DNA of 34,853 nt from Desulfobulbaceae bacterium (GTDB lineage Bacteria > Desulfobacterota > Desulfobulbia > Desulfobulbales > Desulfocapsaceae), in contig JAHEER010000036.1 in the NCBI GenBank assembly GCA_024640625.1, positions 1 to 34,853 on the forward strand, in the 5' to 3' direction. The first letter of the stretch is position 1; every line of letters begins with the position of its first letter. The translations under genes were made by a program, and so were the position numbers. Shown here in pieces: positions 16,759 through 25,636 of the stretch. The notes under the pieces are model-generated. The model was not told the origin of the DNA, made no database searches, and was given only the letters and a program-made list of their open reading frames with translations.

Positions 16759-18855
16759 TTAAATGGTTTTTACCTGCTTTTCCACACGGGATCGCCCCGT
16801 GATTACCTCCACTGCCAGTGTGAACAGGAGCATTGTCAGAATGAGTATTGACCCATACGCAACGGCGATCCCGGTATCACCGCTCTCAACACGGGATAGA
16901 ATATAGGTTGTCGCTACATTGGTACCCGCTGTCGCGAGAAAAATAACAGCCGACACAGTGGTCATCGACCGAATAAAACTGTATGCCGTTGACGACACGA
17001 TGGTTGAGCGGATAAGCGGAATCAGCACCGACCTGATGGTTTTAAGACTGCCGGCTCGCTGCAGCACGGAAGCTTCTTCGAGACTTTCCGAAATCTGGCT
17101 CAAGGCGGACATACCTCCACGAATACCCACCGGCATAGCCCTGATGGCCATCGTAATAATCAGGATTGCTGCGGTCCCGGTCAACTCCACTGGCGGTGTA
17201 TTGAATGCGAGGATATAGGCGACACCCGTTACAGTCCCCGGAATTGCAAAAATGAGAACGGTGCCGAAATCGATGATGCCTTTGCCGAAAAACTTTTTCC
17301 GGGAAATGATATAAGCAATGAGTATACCGATCAATGCAGTGATCGGTGCCGCGATAAATGCAAATATGAGCGAATTGATGAACGACGGCCATGCCCCTGA
17401 CGCAAATCCACCAAGCCACAGTTCTTTGTGATGGGCGATTGTGAGGGTATAATCCGCCCCCCATTGCTTGACGAATCCACCAAGAAATATCGAGAAATAA
17501 AGTATACCAACCAGCAGCAGCCAGACAAGTACGAAAGCGCTCAGTATTTTTTGCAATCGCCCCGGCAATGGAATAACATTGCCTGCCGTCTGCACCCCGG
17601 TGACCGTAACATAAGATTTCTGGCCGACCCATTTCTTTTGAATTACAAACACAGACAGGGAAAGCACTAACAACAGGACACCCAGTGCCGACGCTTTGGC
17701 AAAATCGAGTTGAGCCCCGGCGATCGAGAAATAGATCTCAGTGGACAGTACATCATAATCTCCGCCGAGTACGAGTGGATTACCAAAATCGGCGGCAGAA
17801 GATATCATGCAAAGCAGAAAAGCATTGGCGATCCCCGGCCTTAAAAGCGGCAGCGTAACATCACGCAGTGTTTCCCAACGGCCGGCCCTCATGGTTAGAG
17901 CCGCCTCCTCCATTGCTGGATTGATGGTTGCCAGCATACCGTTCAAAACCATATAGGCAATCGGTGTCAACGATAGTGTCTGGGCTAAGAAAATACCCCA
18001 GAAACCATAAATATAACCGGATCTCGTGAATGCCCCTTGCAGCAAAATTCCCTCGGGTCCGAACAGAAACATAAGACCATCGTTTATCATCCCAGCCCTG
18101 CCGAAAAGAAGGATTAGTGCCATACCAACAACGAACGGCGGCGTGATAATGGGCAGGATGTAAAACACCCTGATCACATAGCGCAACGGTGAAGTAGCAC
18201 GGGTGGAATAGAGTGCGAAAATAAGACCGAACAATGTCGTCGCGGCACCGACTGACATGGCAAGCAATAGCGTATTAAGGATAACCCGGCCGACGCCGAA
18301 TGCGGTAACAATCTGGTAAAACTGAAATGGTGCGAACGATCCGTCTGAATTGTAGAGAAGCGTCTGAAAAATTGTCCAGATGGGAAAGAAAATAAAAACA
18401 CAGACCAACAATATGACGAAAATAACCGATCCGGCTATAAATCTGTCTCCTCTCTGGAACCCGATTTCAGCAATACCAATCGCAAACAGTGCGGAGAATG
18501 CCAGCAGGATCACGGCAGTGCCGAGTCCCATAGACAGATTTTCGGTTATGAAATAGGCAAAGGTTGCCAGGATAAAGAAGGCAGACAAACAGGTGTAGAG
18601 CCAACCGCATTGTATACCTGAACGGACTAATCGCGGTGCAATAAGAAACATAAGGAAAAAGAACGGTACGACAATTGTTGCACCGTTCTTTCTCCACGCC
18701 AGAGCATCGACAAATTCATCGAAGGTGGCGTCAGTCAGCCCATATTCCAGCGCCAGCCATGGCAGACAAAAGTAGGCAATGATGCCAATTGTGACCCACG
18801 GTATGATCAGTGCTGGTTTGAAACTTTCCGATACCACTTTTGCGGTCGTGCTCAT
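16759..18855 (-). CDS. ABC transporter permease, two fused domains (AfuB-like)
   Basis: The 698-residue protein carries four or five extra N-terminal hydrophobic helices (about residues 15-160), then two BPD_transp_1 domains. The EAA loops are EEAALTMRAGRWETLRD in the first domain and EEASVLQRAGSLKTIRS in the second. Length near 690 with an N-terminal membrane extension is typical of AfuB rather than the 500-575-residue FbpB type. It lies 30 bp after the binding-protein gene and 12 bp before the ATPase gene. Confidence 0.9.
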   Translation of the reverse strand: MSTTAKVVSESFKPALIIPWVTIGIIAYFCLPWLALEYGLTDATFDEFVDALAWRKNGATIVVPFFFLMFLIAPRLVRSGIQCGWLYTCLSAFFILATFAYFITENLSMGLGTAVILLAFSALFAIGIAEIGFQRGDRFIAGSVIFVILLVCVFIFFPIWTIFQTLLYNSDGSFAPFQFYQIVTAFGVGRVILNTLLLAMSVGAATTLFGLIFALYSTRATSPLRYVIRVFYILPIITPPFVVGMALILLFGRAGMINDGLMFLFGPEGILLQGAFTRSGYIYGFWGIFLAQTLSLTPIAYMVLNGMLATINPAMEEAALTMRAGRWETLRDVTLPLLRPGIANAFLLCMISSAADFGNPLVLGGDYDVLSTEIYFSIAGAQLDFAKASALGVLLLVLSLSVFVIQKKWVGQKSYVTVTGVQTAGNVIPLPGRLQKILSAFVLVWLLLVGILYFSIFLGGFVKQWGADYTLTIAHHKELWLGGFASGAWPSFINSLIFAFIAAPITALIGILIAYIISRKKFFGKGIIDFGTVLIFAIPGTVTGVAYILAFNTPPVELTGTAAILIITMAIRAMPVGIRGGMSALSQISESLEEASVLQRAGSLKTIRSVLIPLIRSTIVSSTAYSFIRSMTTVSAVIFLATAGTNVATTYILSRVESGDTGIAVAYGSILILTMLLFTLAVEVITGRSRVEKQVKTI

Positions 18856-18885
18856 AATGTCTGGTTCTATCCGAAACTGCTGCAG

Positions 18886-19908
18886 TTAACGGGCCATTGG
18901 CTTTATTTCCGTAACCCAGCGATCAATCAGCGCCTTACGCATTTCCTCCGACCCGTATTGGACGAAATCATAGTCGATCAGTTTCACGTCTTCCAACCGA
19001 ATAGCTTCTTTCGGAACAGTTGCGTTCACGTTAGTCGGAACTTGGAACATTTTCACACGCTGAGGAACTTCCTGACCTTCTTTGGACAACATGAAGTCGA
19101 CAAAGAGTTTGGCGTTGTCCATATTACGGGCACCTTTGATAATGCTCAAACCACCGATCTCATAGCCGGTTCCTTCTGCAGGAACAACAAGCTCCAGAGG
19201 AAACCCGTTGGCTTTTTGCAGCGCATGGTCATGCAGGAATCCGATACCGATCAGCGTTTCACCCCGGGCAGCCGCTTTGCCCGGAGCTGAGCCTGATTTG
19301 GTGTACTGGTTCACATTCTTGTGAAGCGCTGCCAGTTTTTTGTAGGCTTCGTCCTCACCCCACAACTGGACAAACGTGGCCAGAACCGTGTAGGCGGTAC
19401 CCGAACTCTGAGGGTTAGCTACCTGTATATGACCTTTGTATATGGGGTTCAACAGATCGTCCCAGGATGTTGGCATTGGCAGATTCAGCTCTTTGAGTGC
19501 ATCGGTGTTAACCGAATATCCAAGGACACCGGCATACACCCCGGTAGTGTGATTCTGCTTGCTGGTGGCCGGGTTTCTAAACAGCTCACCGATTTCTTCT
19601 AGTTTCGGCGACTTATACGATTCGAGAAGGCCGTTTACACCGGCCTGGGAGTGCGGATCCAGAGTTCCCGCGTACCAGACATCGGCTTTTGGATTATCTT
19701 TTTCGGCCAGGATCTTAGCATAGGTCGAACCGGATCCGGCCCTGGTCATCTGAACTTTGACATCATATTGTTTGGCAAATTCATCGGCGACCTCCTGACA
19801 AGCAAACGGTTCATTTGAGCAGTACATGACCAGCCGCCCTTCGGCCAAAGCATTTCCGGCGCCGAATAGAAAAACGGCAACCGCAACAACAAATAGTAAT
19901 TTCTTCAT
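18886..19908 (-). CDS. ABC transporter binding protein, AfuA-like (candidate sugar-phosphate binder)
   Basis: The 340-residue protein has a signal peptide (cleavage near ALAEG, residue 23). The sequence tracks AfuA: AGTLDPHSQAG (80-90), NPQSSGTAYT (165-174), QLWGEDEAY (181-189), QYTKSGSAPGKA (201-212) and IGIGFLHDHAL (220-230). AfuA was long annotated as an iron protein, but the Actinobacillus protein was shown to bind hexose-6-phosphates using a His-Asp pair and a Glu; H226, D227 and E245 fit that pattern, and the Tyr-Tyr iron ligands of FbpA are absent. AAGGAGG before the ATG fixes the start. A sensor kinase and sigma-54 regulator lie just upstream, an arrangement recalling the pgtABC phosphoglycerate system. 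Confidence 0.88.
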   Translation of the reverse strand: MKKLLFVVAVAVFLFGAGNALAEGRLVMYCSNEPFACQEVADEFAKQYDVKVQMTRAGSGSTYAKILAEKDNPKADVWYAGTLDPHSQAGVNGLLESYKSPKLEEIGELFRNPATSKQNHTTGVYAGVLGYSVNTDALKELNLPMPTSWDDLLNPIYKGHIQVANPQSSGTAYTVLATFVQLWGEDEAYKKLAALHKNVNQYTKSGSAPGKAAARGETLIGIGFLHDHALQKANGFPLELVVPAEGTGYEIGGLSIIKGARNMDNAKLFVDFMLSKEGQEVPQRVKMFQVPTNVNATVPKEAIRLEDVKLIDYDFVQYGSEEMRKALIDRWVTEIKPMAR

Positions 19909-20207
19909 GGAACGTCCTCCTTCATTGATGATGTTAAAGAGTTAATGATTGAGGTACCATTCATACCCCCTATCATCGCTTATTCTGTATGCAGCAAACT
20001 TCTGCATGCATAAGGATGCTAATAATTATTTGGGTTGGATTGGCAAATATATTTAGCCAAAAATATGGGAATAATTTATTTCAGACGCGGGGGCTCTGAA
20101 ATCTTTCTTTTTGTCAGGGCTATGTACTGCTTGATAAAAGCTGATTTAATGATCAGCAAAATTCAGAGATTGTAGAGGAAGATTTAGATGGTGGGATTGG
20201 GAAGAAG
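19909..20207. promoter_or_regulatory. Upstream region of the AfuABC-like operon with three inverted repeats
   Basis: The 299-bp gap between the regulator gene and the binding-protein gene holds ATGCAG/CTGCAT arms at 19989-20007, TTGGC/GCCAA arms at 20040-20060 and perfect 8-bp arms ATTTCAGA/TCTGAAAT at 20078-20102. The last may be an RNA hairpin after the regulator gene; the first two may be operators. No sigma-54 box with correct spacing and no clear sigma-70 promoter was found. Confidence 0.4.
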
Positions 20208-21602
20208 TCAATCATTGAATAGCAGATCGACATCAAGACCTTCTTCTTTGTATTTATTAAGTTTACGCCATAGTGACACGCGATCGATGCCCATCAGCCT
20301 GGCCGCTTTAGTCTTGTTACCGTCCACACTTTTCAGAATTCTTATGACATAATCACGTTCATTTTCGTGCAGGCTCTTCGTTGTCTGCTCCTTCTCCCTG
20401 ACTTCTTGAGAGGGATGCTCAGAAGATCTATTTTGGAGATTCTGGGGCAGATGGCGGGGCTCAATTGTCGGGCCGCGGCAGATGGCAAGCGCCCGCTCTA
20501 TAATGTTTTCCAGCTCTCTGACATTGCCTGGAAAGTCATAATTCTGGAGTATCTGCAGAGCGTCTGAGGAGATGGTTTTTACCTGATTGTCCGCGGTCGG
20601 ATATTTTCCCAGGAAATGGTAGATAAGCAGCTGAATGTCTTCTTTTCTTTCGCGCAGTGGCGGGATGTGCAGGGTGGCGATATTGAGCCGGTAATATAGA
20701 TCCTGCCTGAAACGCTTTTGCTTGACCTCTTCTTCAAGGTCCCTGTTGGTCGCAGCAAGCGTCCTGAAATCTACCGGAATTTCTCTGGTACCGCCAATTC
20801 TGAAAAGCTTTTTTTCCTGCAGCACTCTGAGCATCTTGGCCTGCATAAGCAGAGGCATCTCACCAATCTCATCAAGCAGAATGACACCGCCGTTGACGGT
20901 TTCGAATAGGCCCCGATGTATCTGTGAAGCGCCGGTGTAGGCATCTTTTTCATGCCCGAAAAGCTCATTGAGTACCAGTTCCTCGCTGAGTGCGGCGCAG
21001 TTAATCGGCATGAAACGTTTATTTGACCGGTGACTCAACTCGTAAATTGTTCTGGCAACCAGTTCCTTACCCGTTCCGGTCTCACCAATAATCAATACAT
21101 TACAGTCGAGCTGTGAAAATGTGGTGATGTCATCTTTGAGCTTGAGTATCTTCTCGTTGTGGCCGACGAACTGCGTGACCCCCTTCTTGGCCATGATCTG
21201 CTGCTTGAGTTCGGAAACCTCCCGACGCAGCATGTTTTTTTCCAGTGCTTTTTCTATCAGCGCCTTAAGTTCATGGAGCTTTATAGGTTTGGGCAGATAA
21301 TAATAGGCACCCCGGGCCATTGCATCGACTGCTGAATTGACCGTTGCGTAGCCTGTCATGATGATTACTTCCGTGTCGGGCATCTTCTGTTTACAGTATT
21401 CCATTACCTGGCAGCCATCTATGCCCTCCATTTTCAAATCAGTAATAACCAGATCAAAGTGATGGTTGTCCATCAGTTCAACAGCGACATATCCATTCTC
21501 GGCAACCTGGGGAGAATAGCCCTGCTTGGTCAAATAGTGACGAATATTCTCGAGATTGATGATTTCGTCGTCTACCACAAGTATACGTATATTCTCTTTC
21601 AT
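20208..21602 (-). CDS. NtrC-family sigma-54-dependent response regulator
   Basis: The 464-residue protein has three parts. The receiver (1-120) has D11/D12, phosphoacceptor D55 in TDLKM, T83 and K105. The AAA+ domain (about 145-380) has Walker A GETGTGKE (173-180), Walker B ILLDEIGE (241-248) and arginine-finger region LYYRLNI. The Fis-type HTH (429-451) is KTKAARLMGIDRVSLWRKL. The sigma-54 contact loop, normally GAFTGA, reads DAYTGA (220-225). It is 4 bp after the kinase gene and certainly co-transcribed with it. The repeated GTTGCA motifs in front of the two sigma-54 promoters nearby are its most likely binding sites. Its receiver is strikingly similar to the one inside the Lon-like protein. 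Confidence 0.95.
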   Translation of the reverse strand: MKENIRILVVDDEIINLENIRHYLTKQGYSPQVAENGYVAVELMDNHHFDLVITDLKMEGIDGCQVMEYCKQKMPDTEVIIMTGYATVNSAVDAMARGAYYYLPKPIKLHELKALIEKALEKNMLRREVSELKQQIMAKKGVTQFVGHNEKILKLKDDITTFSQLDCNVLIIGETGTGKELVARTIYELSHRSNKRFMPINCAALSEELVLNELFGHEKDAYTGASQIHRGLFETVNGGVILLDEIGEMPLLMQAKMLRVLQEKKLFRIGGTREIPVDFRTLAATNRDLEEEVKQKRFRQDLYYRLNIATLHIPPLRERKEDIQLLIYHFLGKYPTADNQVKTISSDALQILQNYDFPGNVRELENIIERALAICRGPTIEPRHLPQNLQNRSSEHPSQEVREKEQTTKSLHENERDYVIRILKSVDGNKTKAARLMGIDRVSLWRKLNKYKEEGLDVDLLFND

Positions 21603-21606
21603 CGAC

Positions 21607-23073
21607 TTACCGGTCTGCCCGAGTCAGCCGCCCATTTGAGGCCATTGAAGCGGGTGGCAGTGTGATTACGAAGGTTGTGCCCTTATCTTTGTTGTTGCGG
21701 ACCATGATAGTTCCATCGTGTTTTTTGATAATCCCGTAAACAACCGAGAGGCCCAAACCGGTCCCTTGGCCAACCTCTTTGGTGGTATAAAACGGATCGA
21801 AAATCTGCTGCCGAAATTCCTCCTCTATCCCAATGCCGGTATCGGACACGGTGATGACAATGGAGCCGGTATCAGAGTCCTGTTCCGCCGCAATAACAAT
21901 TTTGCCCGTTTCTTCTTTTATCGCCTGAATCCCATTTAGAATAAGGTTTATAAACACCTCTTTCATTTTCTGTTCATCTATGCTGGCGGTCAACTCTTCC
22001 GGGATGTCCTGAATAATCTTAATACCCGTGGGAACATCGCTGAGCACGAGACTGACCACTTTACTGATGAGTATTTTGATCGATGCCGGCTGTTGTTTGA
22101 ACATCTCTTGCCGGGAAAATTCCAGCAGCCCTCTGACGATTTCAGCTGCCCGTTGGGTTTCATCTTCAATTGTATGCAGCAGCCTCTGCAGAAATTCCTT
22201 GTCCTCAGGATTGTCAGCTTCTTCCTGGGCCAATTGGCAGCTGGTTGCAATATTGTTGAGAGGGTTATTGAGTTGGTGAGCCATGCCTGAGGCAAGAGTG
22301 CCGATCGAAGACATTTTCTCAGCCTGGAAAAGGAGTTCCTGCCGATCCTCCAGGACTTCTGTCATCCTGTCGAACGCCTTGAATACAATTTGCACCTCGT
22401 CATTGAGTTTGCCTTCCGGGATCCTATTGTAATCTCCAGTGGCTATGGCATTGGCGGCCTTTTCAAGAGATTTGAGACGGCTGGCGATGGTATAGAAAAA
22501 GACTATCATACCGCAGAGGCTGAACACGATGAGGAAGGTGAAGTACAGAATCAGTTTGATTTTCGAATATTTGGCAAATGTTTCAACCTCCTGCTGGGCA
22601 TAGGTTACCATTGCTTCGGCGTTGGTCACAATCGCCGCACCAAGCGTATGGACAGCGTCCAGGTGATCGCAATCAGAGAGCACAAGATTGCCGACACACT
22701 CACTTTTAAGACTGTAGAAATGGACTTCGTACTGTTTAATCATGTCCTCGAGTTCAATGAAAAAGGAAGCATACCTCTCCTTGCTTCGCGGTTCCAGGCC
22801 ATCAAGATAATCGAGAAGCTGGGTGATGAATGAAGAAGCCGTGTTGAAGTCTTCAATTTTATTACCGATTATGAAATTTTTCTCCCACCTCCTTATTTCC
22901 AGGCTCAAATTACTGATATTGCTCGCATGCGTGAGCATTTTCACATTTCTTTCAAAAGAATCGAAATCTCTCAGAAGCATCAGGTTTATATAGGTGGAAA
23001 CGATCAGAAATGCAGTAAATCCGATAACAAGTTTGGTGCGAAGATTTAAACTAGGTCTATACATCCTATCCAT
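21607..23073 (-). CDS. Membrane sensor histidine kinase (NtrB-type)
   Basis: The 488-residue protein has two membrane helices (about 13-35 and 173-196) around a helical periplasmic sensor (36-172). The sensor contains an RRWEKNFIIG block like those of HBM/four-helix-bundle sensors. A HAMP segment (200-250), HisKA with H266 in GMAHQLNNP, and the ATPase domain follow, with N380, DTGIG (411-415) and GTGLG (437-441). No PAS domain is present. It should phosphorylate the regulator encoded next to it and could also reach the receiver of the Lon-like protein. The start may be the ATG at 23073 or the one three codons later, which follows GGATAGG more closely. Confidence 0.93.
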   Translation of the reverse strand: MDRMYRPSLNLRTKLVIGFTAFLIVSTYINLMLLRDFDSFERNVKMLTHASNISNLSLEIRRWEKNFIIGNKIEDFNTASSFITQLLDYLDGLEPRSKERYASFFIELEDMIKQYEVHFYSLKSECVGNLVLSDCDHLDAVHTLGAAIVTNAEAMVTYAQQEVETFAKYSKIKLILYFTFLIVFSLCGMIVFFYTIASRLKSLEKAANAIATGDYNRIPEGKLNDEVQIVFKAFDRMTEVLEDRQELLFQAEKMSSIGTLASGMAHQLNNPLNNIATSCQLAQEEADNPEDKEFLQRLLHTIEDETQRAAEIVRGLLEFSRQEMFKQQPASIKILISKVVSLVLSDVPTGIKIIQDIPEELTASIDEQKMKEVFINLILNGIQAIKEETGKIVIAAEQDSDTGSIVITVSDTGIGIEEEFRQQIFDPFYTTKEVGQGTGLGLSVVYGIIKKHDGTIMVRNNKDKGTTFVITLPPASMASNGRLTRADR

Positions 23074-23302
23074 AATTTATAGCAGCGACAATCAGTGTCC
23101 TGATGTCTTTCTCTCAATTTCCACCAGTACAGATATACAAAATCCTTTATAGCAATTTTTAGGCCGGAAATTTTCCTGTTACTCAATGCAAATATTTGGA
23201 GGAGACCTGTTGCGGCTCGCCTCTCTTCCTTGACTCAAGGGAAACCGTAACCCCTCTATTATATAATCAAAAAAGAAGGATCGTAGGGGCCGCGGAGCTG
23301 CT

Positions 23303-23465
23303 GTTGCAATTCGAAACATATGTTGCACCCTGAAACGTTGCAATAAGCAACATTGGCCCTCCTGGTGTGTGCATATTTCATCTGAAATGAAATATTTGTC
23401 TGCAGTCCATCGGCCGTAAACCAACACAATCATGACCGCTTTTGGGTGTTGTTGCAACGTGCAAT
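23303..23465 (+). promoter_or_regulatory. Four copies of a 15-bp motif, candidate enhancer sites
   Basis: The copies are GTTGCAATTCGAAAC (23303-23317), GTTGCACCCTGAAAC (23322-23336), GTTGCAATAAGCAAC (23337-23351) and GTTGCAACGTGCAAT (23451-23465). The shared form is GTTGCA-N4-G(C/A)AA(C/T), an imperfect dyad. They lie about 120-285 bp upstream of the start expected from the sigma-54 promoter at 23561, a normal range for an enhancer-bound NtrC-family activator. They sit between the kinase gene and the transporter gene. Nothing else occupies this 635-bp gap; a minus-strand open frame at 23179-23520 overlaps the sites and has no ribosome site. Confidence 0.75.
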
Positions 23466-23560
23466 AACACTGCCTCGCATCGTCCTGGAAAGTCATGGGC
23501 AAAATGTGTGAACCCGGCACATTTGTTCAGCGGTGCGGGAATGGCAATCCAGCCTAATTA

Positions 23561-23576
23561 TGGCATAACCATTGCA
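23561..23576 (+). promoter_or_regulatory. Sigma-54 promoter of the transporter-Lon operon
   Basis: TGGCATAACCATTGCA matches the TGGCAC-N5-TTGCA consensus with the obligatory GG at 23562-23563, exactly ten bases, then GC at 23574-23575. The expected start is near 23587, leaving a leader of about 120 bases before the ATG at 23709. Four enhancer-like motifs lie upstream. Confidence 0.85.
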
Positions 23577-23708
23577 ATTGTATACCGCGCGGGTAGTCGG
23601 TCTCGATTGGCGCGCATCATAGTAAATGCCGCAATGTCTCCATTGATCTTCCGGCTACCTCCAGGAACCTAATAGAATAAAAATAATCTGAGATAATTAG
23701 GAGAGACC

Positions 23709-25517
23709 ATGGACCTTCCTGTGATTTTAGTGATGATTGTGTTGATCATGGCTATTTTGCTGTTCATCTTCGAATGGGTCAGGGTGGATGTTGTCGGCAT
23801 CATTATGATGGTCATCTTGCCGCTGCTGGGATTGGTTACCCCGAAGGAGGCCATAAGCGGGCTCTCCTCCAATGCCGTGGTTTCAATCATCGCGGTGATT
23901 ATCATCGGTGCGGGTCTCGACAAAACCGGGGCAATGAATGTGCTGGCCAGGATTTTGCTGCGCTTTGCAGGTAAAAGCGAGAGCCGAATCATGCTGTTGA
24001 TTTCCGGTACCGTCGCCTTTATCTCCAGTTTCATGCAGAATATCGGCGCTGCGGCCCTTTTTATGCCGGCAGCGAAGCGTATCTGCAAACAGACTAATAT
24101 CCCGGTCTCGCGCATTCTGATGCCGATGGGGTTTCTGGCAATCATCGGTGGCTGCATCACCCTGATCGGTTCAAGCCCCTTGATACTGCTCAATGATGTG
24201 ATGAAAATCACCGATCCCGAGGCAGCCCCTTTTGGTCTTTTTGCGGTAACTCCGGTCGGTCTGGCCCTGGTATTCGCCGCCCTCGGCTATTTCCTCGTCT
24301 TGGGTAAACTGGTGCTGCCTTCCGGACAGGGCGAAGAAATGAGCGGGCCGATGTCATCGAGCCTGATGAGGACCTATAGAGATATAGGTTCATTGCGGGA
24401 AATAAAAATACCCGATTCATTCGAACAGAGAAGCACCCTGGCCGAACTGGAAATTCGTCCCCTTTTCTTTGTTACCGTCGTCAGCATCGCAAAAGCCGAG
24501 GGGCCTATAAACTACACACCGATGCCCGAGGATCTGGTCGGACCCGGAGATACCCTGGCGGTGAATGGCGCTCCCGACATGATTGAGAAACTTGCCAAGG
24601 CAAATGGCTGGGAAATCAAAGAGGACCTGGAAATCTTCGCTGAGCCGCTTTCACCAAACAATGCGGGGATAATGGAGGTGATCGTCTCGCCCAGGTCCGA
24701 CCTGACCAGATCAACTTTGAAATCTTCCGAGTTCAGACGTAAATACGGGGTTAACCCACTGGCTCTTTTTCGGGGCAATAAAACCTACGTGGCGGGCCTC
24801 TCGACGCTCATCCTGGAAACCGGTGATGCTCTGCTGCTGCAGGGAAGATGGGAGAAGTTTCATTTTCTCAAGGAAGAGCATGACTTGATCTTTACCGAAG
24901 ATGTGCAAGGGGAAATCTTGCGCACGGAAAAAATAAAATTTGCCGTCGGCTGTCTGCTGCTCTCTCTGACACTTATTCTGGTTTTCCACGTTCAACTTTC
25001 TATCGCTTTGCTGGCCGGGGCATTGGGCATGGTGCTCACCAAGGTGATGTCAATCGATGAAGCGTATCATTCAGTTGACTGGATGACGGTATTTCTGCTC
25101 GGTGGTCTTATTCCACTGGGCATTGCTTTTGAGAAAACCGGGGCGGCAAAATTGATTGCCGAGTCAATCATGTCAATGATGGGGGCGGTCAGTCCCCTGA
25201 TTCTGCTGACGGTGATCGGGCTGCTCACCTCCTTTTTCACCCTGGTGGTCTCAAATGTTGGGGCTACGGTTTTGATGGTACCGCTGGCCATGAATATGGC
25301 CGGATCGGCCGGTGCTGACCCGAGGATGGCGGCCCTGGTGGTTGCCGTTGCCTGCTCGAACACCTTTGTGCTGCCGACCCATCAGGTTAACGCCCTGGTC
25401 ATGCGGCCGGGAGGCTATCGCACGATTGATTACTTTAAGGCAGGATCGGGAATGACTATCCTCTACCTGGTTGTCATGATGGCTTCGATTTATCTATTTT
25501 ACGGTGTTTCAAGCTGA
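23709..25517 (+). CDS. SLC13-type permease with central RCK_C (TrkA-C) domains
   Basis: The 602-residue protein has an N-terminal membrane half (about 1-215), a soluble central region (about 220-410) and a C-terminal membrane half (about 415-602), the layout of SLC13/DASS permeases with inserted TrkA-C domains. Both membrane halves have hairpin motifs (SSFMQNIGAAALFMPAA near 105-121; VVSNVGATVLMVPLAMN near 514-530). The centre has two EIRPLFFVTVVSI / GPGDTLAVNG-type segments of RCK_C modules, which often bind regulatory ligands. Relatives carry sulfate, dicarboxylates or other anions with sodium. AGGAGAG precedes the ATG. It is the first gene of a sigma-54-driven operon with the receiver-Lon gene. 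Confidence 0.88.
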   Translation: MDLPVILVMIVLIMAILLFIFEWVRVDVVGIIMMVILPLLGLVTPKEAISGLSSNAVVSIIAVIIIGAGLDKTGAMNVLARILLRFAGKSESRIMLLISGTVAFISSFMQNIGAAALFMPAAKRICKQTNIPVSRILMPMGFLAIIGGCITLIGSSPLILLNDVMKITDPEAAPFGLFAVTPVGLALVFAALGYFLVLGKLVLPSGQGEEMSGPMSSSLMRTYRDIGSLREIKIPDSFEQRSTLAELEIRPLFFVTVVSIAKAEGPINYTPMPEDLVGPGDTLAVNGAPDMIEKLAKANGWEIKEDLEIFAEPLSPNNAGIMEVIVSPRSDLTRSTLKSSEFRRKYGVNPLALFRGNKTYVAGLSTLILETGDALLLQGRWEKFHFLKEEHDLIFTEDVQGEILRTEKIKFAVGCLLLSLTLILVFHVQLSIALLAGALGMVLTKVMSIDEAYHSVDWMTVFLLGGLIPLGIAFEKTGAAKLIAESIMSMMGAVSPLILLTVIGLLTSFFTLVVSNVGATVLMVPLAMNMAGSAGADPRMAALVVAVACSNTFVLPTHQVNALVMRPGGYRTIDYFKAGSGMTILYLVVMMASIYLFYGVSS

Positions 25518-25592
25518 TTGATGAAAGGGGAGTGATTACTTCAGGAGAATAGCAGTCGGCAGTATTACTATGTAATGACAGTGAGCGAAACT

Positions 25593-25613
25593 GATACAGG
25601 ATTCGGCTGTATC
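25593..25613 (+). repeat. Inverted repeat between transporter and receiver-Lon genes
   Basis: GATACAG at 25593-25599 pairs perfectly with CTGTATC at 25607-25613 across seven bases. No T-run follows, so it is more likely an intercistronic hairpin or a protein site than a terminator. The 119-bp gap has no sigma-54 or sigma-70 promoter that I can see, so lon is probably read from the upstream promoter. Confidence 0.4.
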
Positions 25614-25636
25614 ACCACAGAGAAGAGAGAGACGCA

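Noticed and set aside
20040-20060. Possible sigma-54 promoter before the AfuA-like gene
   Set aside because: On the minus strand GG and GC are 12 bases apart instead of 10, and the alternative TTTGCT near 19995 has no GG at the right distance.
23179-23520. 113-residue open frame on the minus strand
   Set aside because: It has no ribosome site, an unconvincing composition, and overlaps the four enhancer-like motifs upstream of the sigma-54 promoter.
23669-24211. 180-residue open frame opposite the SLC13 permease start
   Set aside because: It is rich in Met and Ile as expected for the complement of a membrane protein gene; it has no motif of its own.
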